From positions 7,663,501 to 7,727,500 of the forward strand of contig CM053154.1 in NCBI GenBank assembly GCA_028571685.1: 64,000 nt of DNA, read 5' to 3'. The notes beneath the pieces were generated by a model. That model worked only from the letters and a program-made list of their open reading frames with translations. It searched no databases and was not told the origin of the DNA. This stretch comes from Heterohyrax brucei (taxonomy: Eukaryota > Chordata > Mammalia > Hyracoidea > Procaviidae). This document shows positions 31,500 through 41,814 of the stretch, in pieces. A program made the position numbers and the translations under genes. Position 1 is the stretch's first letter. Each line of letters begins with the position of its first letter.

Positions 31500-31978
31500 C
31501 TGCAGTGGCTAACACTGTGTCAAAGTGGCTGGGCTACGGTTCTCAGTGGTCTGGCAGATGCTGTGTAATCAACTTCCACATTTTGTTCCAAGGTGAGCAG
31601 CCAGTCCACTGAAAGGGGAGTTTCCTTGGGAGTGGGGCCTGTCTCCAGCACATACATGGATGTTTGGACCAAGCTTTCTCTTTTTCAATCCTGGACGCTT
31701 CTCATCACTTGACCGCTGGTTCTTGAAATGTGAGAAGCCTTCAGCCTGCCAGCTGACCTGCAGATTTTAGATTGGCTGGCCCTCGTGACCACCTGAACCA
31801 GGGGAAGCCTTCAGCCTGCCACCTGACCCACTGATTTTAAGACTTGCCAGACCCTACAATGGCATAAGCTATTTCCTTACAATTGCTGGAGCCATTTCCT
31901 TGAAGTAAACTTCTCTCTCCTATTCACTGGTTTTGCTTCACTCTCTAGAGAACTCAGACTCAAACAAGCATTAACTGC
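31500..31978 (+). mobile_element. LTR-like interspersed repeat
   Basis: Contains a near-duplicated internal motif ('gaagccttcagcctgcca' at about 31736 and 31805) and 'gaagtaaacttctctctcc'. It ends 'actctctagagaactcagac', matching the reverse terminus at 26930. Probable LTR, family not certain. Confidence 0.5.
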
Positions 31979-32234
31979 AACACTCACACATATGATCACA
32001 CTTAAATTTGCAGTAAGCCTCAGATCAAGGTCAGCAAAAACCAGAGGCATACGTATTACCATCCTGCTCCCTCGCCTGTGGCAGACATGACTAGTCAATG
32101 CCAGAACTCCTTCCAGCTGAGTCTGGAACTGAACTCCCAGTCCTTCTCATCACAGCAACCCAAGAGGCTACCACCATGCACAAGAGTCCACACAGGAGGA
32201 CAGGAGATGGCATCCAGTTGGTATCCAATCATAG

Positions 32235-32400
32235 GATAGGTATGATGATCAACATTAGAGAAATGAGGAAAGATCAGCTTAGAAAAGTTAGGGACCTTGC
32301 TCAGTCACCTGGCTCGTAGGAGGAGTGGTGGACATTCAAGGCTGGATCTTCCAGTTCAAGCCCAGTTGTCTTTTCACTGCTCCTCTGTGATGCCTCAGAG
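32235..32400 (-). mobile_element. MIR relic
   Basis: 'gagaaatgaggaaagatcag', 'agggaccttgctcagtcacc' and 'aggctggatcttccagttca' follow the reverse MIR core order. Confidence 0.5.
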
Positions 32401-32639
32401 CACCTCACGCCTCTCTTTAAGTGGCTCTACCTGGACCCACTGCTTCTTTCAGAAATTAACTTGAAGATACCAGCAAGACTTGAGTTTGACTGGGGTCTAC
32501 AGAGCTTGAAAGGGCCCATCTGAGTATAACTATTGGTCTCTACTCATCTGGAGCAAAAGAGAATGAAGAAAACAAAAGACTTAAAGGAGAAACTAGCCCA
32601 CAAGACAGGCTCTTCTAGCCTGAGAGCAGAAGAACTAGA

Positions 32640-33137
32640 TGGTGCCTGGCTACCACCAACAACTGTTCTCTCCAGGAACACAATAGAAGACTCTGGGTAG
32701 AAAGGGAGGAAGATGTAGAACAAAATGCAAATTCCTAAAGCACACCAGACTTGTTGACCCAACAGAGACTGAAAGGAAGCCCCAAAATTATCACCCTTCG
32801 AACTTGGCACTGAAGCTCCTTCTGGAGATCAGCTTTTGGCCAAAAGACAAATTGGCTTATAAAATAAACAATGTTGCCTGTGAGTAATGCGTTCTCTTAA
32901 GCAATCGACTGTATGAAACCAAACAGTCCATGTTTACCCAGGAGCACAGATGAGATGGCAAGGCAGGGAAGAGAAGGCAGATCAATGGAAACAGAATAAA
33001 TGGTGGAAATAACAAGAGTGCTGATGCATTGTGGAAACTGTCACCCACGTCAGGGCACCGTTTGTCTAAAAAATGTTTAGATGGGACCCTCCTTTGCTGT
33101 GTAAAGTCTCAGCTAAAATGCAATAAAGTACTTGTAA
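32640..33137 (+). mobile_element. L1 3'-UTR-type repeat
   Basis: Homologous to 6736-7150 ('gcttataaaataaacaatg', 'cgactgtatgaaaccaaac', 'gcagatcaatggaaacag', 'gtgctgatgcattgtgg'). Ends near 'aaaatgcaataaagtac', which looks like a polyadenylation region. Confidence 0.6.
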
Positions 33138-33139
33138 AA

Positions 33140-33440
33140 AATTATCAAGATGCAAAGTTCTGAGTTCAATCCCCAGCCAGTGCGCCCCATTGACAGCCTC
33201 TGCCTGTGAGTCAGCGAGGCTCGCAGGTCCCTAGGATGCTGAGCAGGCATTGGCAGAGCTGCCTGACTAAGATAGACTAGGAAGAAAGGCCTGGTGATCT
33301 ACTTCTGAAAATCCACCAGAGGAAACCTTACAGATCACAGAGGTCCTGTCTGCCCCAGTGCAGAGGGGGCCACAGGACCAGGCAGCATTTCATTCTATTT
33401 TGCATGGAGTTAGTTACCAGGGGTCAGGGGCCACTCATAG
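33140..33440 (+). mobile_element. tRNA-headed SINE with RTE-like body
   Basis: 'gagttcaatccccagccag' (33169-33187) resembles the B box and 3' half of tRNA-Gly. The body 'aagatagactaggaagaaag', 'ggtgatctacttctgaaaa' matches the RTE 5'-UTR, and 'ggaccaggcagcatttcatt' matches the LINE 3' end. Same family as 45125-45440. Confidence 0.65.
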
Positions 33441-33589
33441 CCAATGACAGCAGTCAGCAGCAAGACAACCCACATGTAAACAGCCAAAGAGACTACTTTC
33501 AGGGACGGCAGTCCAGGCTGCAATCAGTGTCCTATTTCTTCAGAGTCACCCAGGCTGAAAGTCGGCAGAGTGTTCCAGAAGGAGTGTCA

Positions 33590-33790
33590 GCCAGACTTGG
33601 TTTTGCCACCCACTCTGTCCCTTGGGCTGAGCGGCCTTGACCACTTGACTTCCTGTCTCTGCATCTCATCGACGAAGGGGAACAGCAGCCCTCACGTCCT
33701 AACCTGGTGTCAGCACAAAGGGGACGTTGCTCTAAGAACTTAGCACAAAGCCTGCTCGTAGGAAGTGCCCAGGAAACGACGATTTAAAAA
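33590..33790 (+). mobile_element. MIR relic
   Basis: 'ccttgaccacttgacttcc' then 'ctctgcatctcatcgacgaa', ending 'agcacaaagcctgctcgtag', follows the MIR plus-strand order. Confidence 0.55.
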
Positions 33791-33829
33791 TGTCAGACCG
33801 TCAGCTCCAACAGCGTTCCTAAGTCACTC

Positions 33830-34010
33830 CAACTGGCTCCGCCGGGACAGCTTCTCCCTCAGAGCAGCCAGAGCCGGGGGCGCAGCGAGGACTTTGACAA
33901 GGGAGCCACGCACCTTCTCCCCTCTCGCACACCTCCAGCAACGCTCCCATACGGGCCGGTCGCTGCGCTGGGACTGACGACTCAGGGTCACACAAGCCCC
34001 AGCTCCTCAA
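33830..34010. other. small GC- and CpG-rich unique patch
   Basis: Locally CpG-rich ('gccgggggcgcagcgagg', 'cgggccggtcgctgcgctg') without repeat identity. Too short to call a CpG island. Confidence 0.3.
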
Positions 34011-34113
34011 ATGGCCCCCGATAGCTCCCAGCTCCTGGTGTTCACATCCTTGGGTAATGTCCTTCCCTGGAGCACGAGCTCCGTAATGCTCAGTTCTCGA
34101 GTTGAATGTAGCC

Positions 34114-34335
34114 GAAACACCAAACCCAAACTCACTGCTGTCAAGTCAGTGCCGACTCACGGCGACGCCGCCTGTTGCAGAGGAGAACCTCTCTGCAGGG
34201 TTTTCTTGGTTGTCATCTTTTCAGAAGCAGATCGCTGAGCGTTTCTTCCAAGGAGTCTCTGGGAGCATGTGAAGTGCCAGCCTTCAGGTGGGTAGCTGGG
34301 GGCAAACCACCGGGACCACCAGGGCTCCTAACGAA
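34114..34335 (-). mobile_element. AfroSINE, long variant
   Basis: 'ggttttcttggttgtcatc' and 'cagaagcagatcgctgag' show the long form with the internal block; head 'ccaccagggctcc' at the right. Confidence 0.75.
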
Positions 34336-34339
34336 TAGA

Positions 34340-34897
34340 CTGCAGTGCTGGTGATGGAATGTCAGTTCCAAGATGTAGTCATAGAAAGATGGTCACCTCT
34401 CGCCAGAAGAACCAGGTGGTGCCCAGTCATCATCAGTGACGGCCGTGATGGGGCTCACGGGGTAGGGTCTCAGTGGCAACATGAGAAAAAAAAGGATGTA
34501 CCCTGAGAACTCCACGGAGAGACTGCAGTTGATGGTCCAAAGGCTTGAGAGTTCCCCTGGAAGCACGGCCCCTGGACCTGATGCTGCCCCTAATGATAGA
34601 CCATTACTGAGGTCAACTCTTCAGATAGGAACGGATTGGACTCAGGGACACAGAGTGACCACATCATCTGTGCATTGTACAGTTCTGTGCATCTAAAGTA
34701 TGTCATCCTAATAGTGTCTTACTAGAGGGGAGTGGAGAGGGTGGAGAGGAGGGGACCAGAGATTGTTAAGAGGATATGACATGTATAGAATGGAAAGGAG
34801 GCAAGTGCTGTCACCAGGCAAGGAGAGCAGAAGGAGCTGCAGATGGGCAAGCATGCCAATTTAAACTGGATTGTAAACTTTCACTCAATCACAATTA
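34340..34897 (+). mobile_element. L1 3'-UTR-type repeat
   Basis: Aligns by eye with 58310-58795: 'gatggtccaaaggcttgag', 'cacggcccctggacctgatg', 'agtgaccacatcatctgtgc', 'ggattgtaaactttcactc'. It ends in a tract that grades into a (GGAA/GGGA)n microsatellite, consistent with growth from a poly(A) tail. Confidence 0.75.
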
Positions 34898-34982
34898 GGA
34901 AGGAAGGAGGGAGGGAGGGAGGCAGAGAGGAAGGGAGTAAAGGGAGGGAGGGAGCAAGGGGATAAAAAGGAGGAAAGAAAAG
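34898..34982 (+). repeat. (GGAA/GGGA)n microsatellite
   Basis: 'ggaaggaaggagggaggga' and following purine run directly after the L1 3' end. Confidence 0.93.
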
Positions 34983-35585
34983 ATGGTCACCTCCATCTGG
35001 GCTCTGTCCGTGCTCAGGAGGAAGCCAGCTGCCGTGTCATGAGGCCACTCTGTCGATAAATTCACCTGACGAGGAGCCAAAGGTGACCTCAAGCCAGCAG
35101 CCCCAAGGAACTGAGATGCTCACTCCACTCAGGAAGAAGTGGAGCTCACCAACAAGGACATGAGGGAGATAAGAAGAGCACTCGCCCCCCAAGCGAGCCT
35201 TCAGATGAAACCGCAGCCCTGGCTGAGGTCCTGACTGCAGCAGAAACGTGAAAGTTCCGGCACCCAGCTCCACCCCACGGGGTTCCTGGCCCACAGAAAC
35301 TGTAGCGTAACAAATGTTTGTTGTTCTCAGAAGCTACATTTGGGGGTAATTTTAATGCACTAATAAATTACTCATACGTATTAGGTTGGACCATACAAAA
35401 TGACTGTTTATTAGGTTTTTAAAAAATCAGCAGTTTCCTATGCTGATATTTTATCCTATTCATTCCATATCCCAGCCTGCAAACTAAGTACTATTTAACC
35501 TCACTCCAAAAATGTGAAAATGGGTTCTGGGAGAAGTAATTTCCCCAAGGTGGCAGTTGATTTGAAGGGACCCTGGGTGTCACAG
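34983..35585. other. unassigned; MIR-like patch 35455-35560
   Basis: The patch 'tattttatcctattcattcc' to 'gtaatttccccaaggtggca' resembles a reverse MIR. 'ttaggttggaccatacaaa' at about 35383 recalls a mariner-type terminal repeat but is isolated. Confidence 0.35.
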
Positions 35586-35744
35586 CAGAAACTCTGGTGG
35601 CCCAGTGGTTAAGTGCTATGTCTGCTGATGAAAAGGTCGACAGTTTGAATCTGACGGGTGCTCCTTGGAAACTCTATGGGGCACTTCTACTCCATCCCAT
35701 AGGATCGCTATGAGTCAGAATCAACTCAGCAGCAGGAAGTTTGG
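35586..35744 (+). mobile_element. AfroSINE, short form
   Basis: A box 'ggtggcccagtggtt', B box 'cgacagtttgaatctg', tail 'gagtcagaatcaactcagc'. It directly adjoins the next SINE. Confidence 0.92.
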
Positions 35745-36062
35745 GGGGCACAACAGCTAAGCACTCAGCTGGTGACCAAATGGGTGTTGGTTCAAATCCC
35801 CCCAGTGACTCCACAAAAGAAAGACCTGGTGGGCTGCTCCTGCAAAAACTCCCACTGCTGTCAATTCGATCCCGACACAGAGTAACCTACAGACTGAGTA
35901 GAACTGCCCCCATAGAGTTTCCAAGGAGCACCTGGCAGATTTGAACTGCCAACCTTCTGGTTCACAGTGGTAGCACTTAACCACTGGGCCACCATAGAAA
36001 ACCTGATGGGGCGTCTCTGTTCTGCTCCACAGCACCTGACAACCGGTGCGTGATACAGCCGA
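35745..36062 (+). mobile_element. AfroSINE, long form, split by a younger SINE
   Basis: The outer head and B box ('tgttggttcaaatcccc' about 35788) and half the internal block ('gaaagacctggtgggctgct') are at 35745-35845. The element resumes at 36000 ('cctgatggggcgtctctgtt'). The intervening 35848-35997 is a reverse SINE. Confidence 0.75.
35848..35997 (-). mobile_element. AfroSINE, short form, nested
   Basis: Inserted into the long-form copy around it. Nearly complete head ('gcacttaaccactgggcc') and body without the 45-bp block, so here the short form is younger than the long form. Confidence 0.9.
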
Positions 36063-36299
36063 GACGTGAACCCATGACCTCCAAACCTGTCTTCCTAACC
36101 AGAGCACTGCTGGACAAACACAGCACCCCTCCTCTGGGCCTGGAACTGTGATGTTTGGGGGAATAAACACAGTGCTGTCTTTGAGGAGAAAGAGACCCCC
36201 AAACAGGCTTTGAAGAGAGAAAGTTGACGCCACCCGAAGCAGGGTGAGTCTGGAGATGCTCGTAATCCCCGACCGACCTCGGGGGAGCACACTGAACAC

Positions 36300-36620
36300 A
36301 CAGACATTTGATGGTAATTATCTTGAAAAGACCAGACCTGTGACATTTCTGCAAGGAGACCAGTTCCGCCACGATTCCTGCCATCTATTAGTCACCATCA
36401 CAGAATTATTTTGCCTTTTCTAATCAGCAAGCAGGCTTTTGAAGCCCTTTCTCGAACACATTTATCATCTCCAATGCTATGTGGAGAGAATCAATTTTAT
36501 TTACCCTTGCTAAGCCTACCAGGGTCTCATTTGTAATTAGAGATATGCATGTGAGGGAAAGGATTTGTCATCGCTAAATTAGGTCAAATGTTCCCATCCT
36601 TGGGGTGTCCAGCTTGTTTA
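36300..36620. promoter_or_regulatory. candidate conserved non-coding element
   Basis: Repeat-free. Motif-rich stretches include 'gatggtaattatcttgaaa', 'tttgtaattagagatatgc' and 'atcgctaaattaggtcaaa'. Function inferred from composition only. Confidence 0.3.
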
Positions 36621-36982
36621 TGACGTGCCCTTGATTGCTAGCTGTGGGTGGACCCAGGTTACCCATCAACTTCCTTCCTCAAATCAAGATTCATCATTCA
36701 TTTCACTACTAAAGTCACCTCAGCAACCGTCTCTACTGCCTTCGCCATGTCCAAGAAACCCACTGATTCCTGGCTTGCTGGAGAAGAACCGCTCCCAGTG
36801 CTCTGGAGCTGACTGCCAACTCAGTCCTGCCCAACCCTAGAAAGAGGACAGGCAGGCAAGGAAGGAATCGAGAAATGTCATCAGAAGAGAGACCCCCTTG
36901 GTGCCTCGAAAGTGAGAAAACACTGGGAAGCCAGGCCAGCTTTCATGCTCCATCTGTGTCTGAATGGTCACACCCTCAGGAA

Positions 36983-37162
36983 CCAAGAAACCAAAACCAA
37001 ACCAGCTGCTGTCCAATCTATTCCAACTCATGGAAACCCTACATGTGTCAAAGCAGAACTGTGCTCCATAGGGTGTTTGATGTCGGGGACCTCAGACTGT
37101 CTGCTGCGACATGAGCCATTCATCTCTCAGTTAGCAGCCAAGCGCATAACCATTCACACCCC
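36983..37162 (-). mobile_element. AfroSINE variant
   Basis: 'acatgtgtcaaagcagaact' and 'gtgctccatagggtgtttg' mark the variant subfamily; head at the right ('agccaagcgcataaccatt'). Confidence 0.72.
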
Positions 37163-37614
37163 ACAGAAACCCAGGGCGCCCTCCTCATCAGCAACCAGGT
37201 CTCTCAGAGAGCAGAGAGGGGGCTTCATGGCATGTTGACCACCCTGAACCCTTGGGGGAGGGGTGCAAGAAGAATACTTCTGCCTTGCTCTGAATGAAGC
37301 CCCCACCCCCGGGTGGCAAACTCAGGCCATCTGCAGGGTACTCTGCTTTGAAGAGGTAAGATATCTTGGGGTCGGGGTGACCTGTGACAGATAGGACTCA
37401 ATGTGTCACAACTCCTTTCTGTGCACTCCCTTTTAGCTTCCCTACGTGGAGTGGACAGCTGCACTTGGGAACTCCCTCCCTCCCGGAGTCTTTATCTGGG
37501 GAGTACGACAAGAAGGGGGAAAAGGACAAAGACACCTTCCAGCCCCATGGGAAAAGGAACACCCAGTGGTAACACTTTTCCCTCGGTTGTCTCATCAAAA
37601 GCACCTGGATATTC
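37163..37614. other. unassigned sequence
   Basis: No recognised repeat. Opposing open frames near 37384-37778 appear spurious. Confidence 0.3.
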
Positions 37615-37788
37615 TTAACACCACTGCCGTTAGTCGATCCCAGCTCATGGGGTTTCCAAGGCTGTAAAGCTTTACAAAAGCAGACTGCCACATCTTTTTC
37701 CCACAGAGCAGCCGAAGGGTCCGAATCACCAGCCTTCTTCTGGTCAGCAGCCTGGCTCTCTGACCACTGCACCACCATGGTTCCTTCT
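37615..37788 (-). mobile_element. AfroSINE, long form
   Basis: Internal block 'aaagcagactgccacatctt' present; the segment between tail and body ('gaccctataggacagagtag' region) is deleted. Confidence 0.85.
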
Positions 37789-38525
37789 AGACGTTCCTAG
37801 GAAAAAGAAGTATTGACAGATGGCTCTCTGAGCTGATTGCAGTAGCGTGTTTAAAAAATAGATAAGAGGACCGTGTCTAAAAGCCCAAAGTCATAAAAGG
37901 TATTACGAATGGATGGATCAGGAGCCTCTACAAGCGGACTTCATGGATGTCACCGTGAGCAACGTATGCTGACAATCTTTTTTTACATGTAACAAGAAGC
38001 TCTGCTGCAGCAACCTAATGCCATTGTCGGGTCTGTCGGGGTCCCTGAAACGGTGCTGCATATGCCATTTATGATGGTATCAGGGAAAACACAAGGTGAA
38101 AAGATCTTTATCTGCTGTCTATGCAAACATATTTCCATTCTGAGGCGGGGACACAAAATAACCTTCAGGACCACATGTGACATTGGGGGAGTGGAAAGTG
38201 AGATTAACCAGCAGAGACAGACCCACATCCAAATGATGTTTCTGCTCCCCAGGTACCTGGGCCTCATAAACAAACACACAGGGCATTTTCCCCGACTTCC
38301 CCACACCCTACCCATGTGAAACTTTATGCTACACATCTGTGGGACAGATTCCCAGCTCATGCACAAAAATTCATGCTCTATCTTCCATAGAGTGGAGGAG
38401 TCTCTGGGAAGGAACTCCTCAGACAGGGGCTGCAAGTGCTATCCCCCCTTGCTTCAGAGAGGGTCTGGAACTTGTACCCACCCATGAAATGAAGGGGAAA
38501 GGGAGGATATCACTTTCAAGTCAAA
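37789..38525. other. unassigned sequence
   Basis: No recognised repeat or gene. A 150-codon reverse-strand frame (37983-38435) overlaps an opposite frame and shows no family motif. Confidence 0.3.
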
Positions 38526-38529
38526 GTAT

Positions 38530-38998
38530 TGCAGAAACAAGTGTGCCATCATGATCAAAAGGGAGAAAATGTGGAACAAACTTGGAAATTCTCACAAACT
38601 CCAGACTTTCTGGAGCCATGGAGGCTGAATGAACCCCTGAAACTATTCCCTTGAGATAATCTTTAAACCTTAAACCAAAAGTATCTCCTGAAGTCTTTTT
38701 GAAACCTCACGGCAGTTTACCTTCAAGAATGTCTGTCTTGGGCTTTGTACTCTTGTAAGAACAATGTCTGTGGGATCAGAGTGACAGCAGCGACAGCCAA
38801 GGTTAGACAGAAAACAGAACAGAGGCGCTGGTGACTTCCTGTCAACGGAGAAGGAGCCCCTCCAAGAAGGGGTCTGAGGAGAACGACACAACTCCAAGAA
38901 CAGAATCAATGCCGCTGAACTGCACACGTGGAAATGGTTGAATCGGTGTGTGTTCTGCTGTGTCTGTTGTCAGCTACAAAAATAAAAGATGAAACAAA
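38530..38998 (+). mobile_element. L1 3'-UTR-type repeat, second subtype
   Basis: Ends 'gttgaatcggtgtgtgttct', 'gctgtgtctgttgtcagc', then 'tacaaaaataaaagatg'. The same ending occurs at 53970-54030. I infer an L1 3' UTR subtype. Confidence 0.55.
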
Positions 38999-39199
38999 AA
39001 GAGGAAGGAAATGTGTACCCTCAGCAGTCTCTCTTCCCTTTCCCTGCCTGGAGGCAGAAGGATCTCAGGCCCTGGGAAGGATAGAGTCACAATACGGGAG
39101 AACACTGGGCCCCTGAATCGCCGTGGAGATATGCCATGTTCTGGAACCTTCTGCACTACATGTCACATAGATGAACAGTAAACTTGTATGTCAGGGCTC

Positions 39200-39372
39200 A
39201 AAAGCAAAACAGTTGCGATGGAGTCAGTTCCGACTCAGGGCGACCCCGCAGGTATCAGAGCCGCACTGTGATCCCCAGGGTTTCCAAAGGCAGGAGACCA
39301 CCAGGCCTTTCTCCCAAGTCTCAGTGGGCCCAAACCTACAGCCTTTCAGGTAGCAGCTGAACACAACCATTT
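39200..39372 (-). mobile_element. AfroSINE variant
   Basis: 'gtcagttccgactcagggcg' and 'caccaggcctttctcccaag' identify the variant; head partially lost. Confidence 0.72.
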
Positions 39373-39399
39373 TTGTCATTTAAAGGCCCTGTGTCACTG

Positions 39400-39500
39400 C
39401 TAAAACCAAAAAGCCCACACCCACCGAGGCAGTTCTAACTCATAGTGACCCAATGGGTCAAGGTAGAACGACTCTGCAGAGTTTCCAAGGAGCTAAGCTA
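39400..39500 (-). mobile_element. AfroSINE fragment
   Basis: 3' tail and body only, stopping at 'ccaaggagct'. Confidence 0.75.
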
Positions 39501-39629
39501 ACTGAAACGGAAAGGTTTGTTTGTTACAGCAGCTCCGGTGGTCCTTAGTGATACAACTTGGTTCCTCTTTTAAGACTTTCCCCTTCAGTTACTCAGTCAC
39601 CCCCTCATTCAGTGGAAAAGAGGTGATAC

Positions 39630-39790
39630 CGTGTGACAACCCAGAGCCTGGCTTGGAGGCAGACAGAGACAGGAGTTAAGTAAGACTCCACTGACCGCTA
39701 CCCTGACTTGGGAACCTGGCTCAAACAGCAGACTTTGTTTCAGCTTATGTCTTCCTTTTCTGTAAAATAAAGATTTTAAAAATCCTGCAG
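39630..39790 (+). mobile_element. MIR relic
   Basis: 'gagcctggcttggaggcaga', 'acttgggaacctggctcaaa' and 'ttccttttctgtaaaataaa' follow the MIR order. Confidence 0.5.
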
Positions 39791-39910
39791 TCGGGGGTTA
39801 AGGATCTATGACATCCAACCTTGTATAGAAAGCTCTCGGCACAGAGCTGGAGGGCACAACAGAACGGTTCCTGCTGGTAACTGTTTAAAGGTGTTAAATG
39901 CCTACTGTGT

Positions 39911-40084
39911 GTCCAGTGGAAATCTTGGTGGCTTGGTGGGTTAAGTGCTCCATCTGCTAACCAAATGGTCAGTGTTTCAAATCTGCCAGGCGCTCCTTGG
40001 AAACTCTATGGGGCAGTTCCACTCTGACCTCTAGGGTCACTGAGTCGGACCTGACTCGACAGCAGTGGGTTATAAGTCCAGTGG
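39911..40084 (+). mobile_element. AfroSINE, short form, with 9-bp target duplication
   Basis: The SINE (39920-40075) is flanked by perfect 'gtccagtgg' at 39911-39919 and 40076-40084. First of three same-strand SINEs in a row. Confidence 0.93.
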
Positions 40085-40240
40085 AAACCCCGGGGGCATA
40101 GTGGTTAAGTTCTACAGCTGCTAACCAGGAAGTCGGCAGTTCAAATCCCCCAGGTGCTCCTTGGAAACCCCATGGAAGAGTTCTATTCTGTCTCTAGTGT
40201 ACTGTGAGTTGGAATCGACTCAACAGCACTGAATTCATTT
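40085..40240 (+). mobile_element. AfroSINE, short form
   Basis: Head begins immediately after the preceding copy's target duplication. B box 'ggcagttcaaatccc' intact. Confidence 0.92.
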
Positions 40241-40302
40241 AGGGGGTATGTCTGGCATGTGTCCCTGTGTGGTACAAGTTGATAGCACCTCTCTAAGAGA
40301 AG

Positions 40303-40453
40303 GGAGCCCTGGTGGTTCAGTGGTTAGAAGTTCAGCTGCTAACCAAAAGGTCGGCTGTTTGAATCCACCAGTCTCTCCTGGAAACCCTGTGGGTCAGTTT
40401 CCCTCTGTCCTAAAGGGCCAGTATGAGCTGGACTTGAGGGCAACTTGTTTGGT
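40303..40453 (+). mobile_element. AfroSINE, short form
   Basis: Head 'gagccctggtggttcagtgg' and B box 'ggctgtttgaatccacc' intact. A second, partial SINE head follows at 40470-40545. Confidence 0.92.
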
Positions 40454-40689
40454 CTTTGTTTGTTTACTAGATGAAAGGTTGGTTGTTCAAACCCTCTCAG
40501 CAGCACCGTGGAAGAAAAAAGGCCTGTGTCTCCCACAAAGATGATGGCCAGAAGATACACAGGACATAAATGACGCTGGCAGATAGTGCACCTCTTGGGC
40601 CTCTTGACTCAGGCACATGCAGGGGGCTAACTGGACAGCTCCCACTTGGCGGTGGGAGGGAACTGCTCAAAGGACGCAGGAAATAGGGG

Positions 40690-40825
40690 ATGGAAGGGAA
40701 GAGTCTACTGTCACAAGGTGCAGAGAGTATCTAGGATCACACGGCAGAGTCTGTGTAAGTTTATGAGAAACTGCCTATACATGTAAACTTTCACTTAAAC
40801 ACAATTTTTTAAAATGCAAAAAAAT
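40690..40825 (+). mobile_element. L1 3' end fragment
   Basis: Ends 'tgtaaactttcacttaaac' followed by an A-rich tail; matches 34865-34890 and 62872-62900. Confidence 0.55.
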
Positions 40826-40844
40826 GAAGACGACAGCCAGGAAA

Positions 40845-40942
40845 ACGCTGTGGAGCAGTTCTACCCTGTTAGATGAGCCCACATGGGGTCACCGTGAGTG
40901 GACATCAACTCAATGTGGCAGCAGGTTTGGTTCTGGTTTGCG
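40845..40942 (+). mobile_element. AfroSINE variant, 3' half
   Basis: 'ctgtggagcagttctaccc' and 'gagcccacatggggtcacc' are variant-subfamily 3' sequence. Confidence 0.7.
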
Positions 40943-40985
40943 TGCCTGGCCCTGTGTGTGGTTCTGGGGATACACCACTAATCCT

Positions 40986-41158
40986 TGCCTGTGGCACAGT
41001 AGTTAAGAACTGAGGTGAGCTATGGTTGGTAAACAAAAGGTTGGCGGTTCAAATCCACCAGCCACCCTTTGGAAGCCCTCTGGGGCGGTTTCTACTCTGT
41101 CCTATAGAGTCACTGAGTTGGGATTGACTCAACAGCACTGGATTTGGTTGGGTTTAGC
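40986..41158 (+). mobile_element. AfroSINE, short form with small head insertion
   Basis: A box 'tgtggcacagtagtt', B box 'ggcggttcaaatccacc', tail 'gagttgggattgactc'. About ten extra bases lie between the boxes. Confidence 0.9.
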
Positions 41159-41814
41159 TTGGTTTTCACAGTGTTTTGGGAGGGGACGGATCCGTAAACA
41201 AACCACAAGCTCTGTGAAATGCCCTGAACAGAGCAACCATAGACTAGGCAGTCCAGGAGCGTTTCCTGGAGGAAAGGATGTCTCTGGCAAGACTGAAGCT
41301 TGTCATTCACTTGGGCACGTGCTGGAGACAGAGCAAGCAGTGTACTCATAAGCCCGCAATATGATTTCCAATGTCCCCCTGCCATGCATCCAAGGCAGAG
41401 TGGTCACATCCCCAGCCCTGGCCAGGACCAAGGAAGGGGCTCTGTGTTTCCCTGTCTCTGTCCCTCCTCTGCTGGGGTCACATGATTCTGAAGGTAGTGG
41501 TCTTCCTCAAAAGCAAGGCTTATATTTTCCAGTTCAAGCTTTGGAGAGAGAAGTCAGGTGACTACAGAATACACACGTGCTTGGCGTCCATCCATCGCAC
41601 ACTGTCCTGCGGAATGAATCCAGACTCTTCCCCCCAGCTGCATGGACAGACCAGAAGAACAGTTAGAACCCCCAGGGATAAACCCTTCAGAGGAGACCTG
41701 GGGTGCCCTGCAGGCACAGAAGACAGTGCCCTCTCTGGTTGGGACTGGACTGGGACAGGAAGAGAACCAAGGTGGGCAGATACCTAAAAGAAGGGCTAGT
41801 CCTTGTCATCTGTG
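41159..41814. other. unassigned sequence
   Basis: No recognised repeat. Overlapping plus-strand frames (41300-41842) have no family motif. Confidence 0.3.

Noticed and set aside
35380-35420. Second mariner family end ('ttaggttggaccatac')
   Set aside because: No partner inverted end or transposase remnant is visible nearby.
37983-38435. 150-codon minus-strand frame as a gene
   Set aside because: An opposite-strand frame overlaps it, and no family motif or exon boundary is visible.
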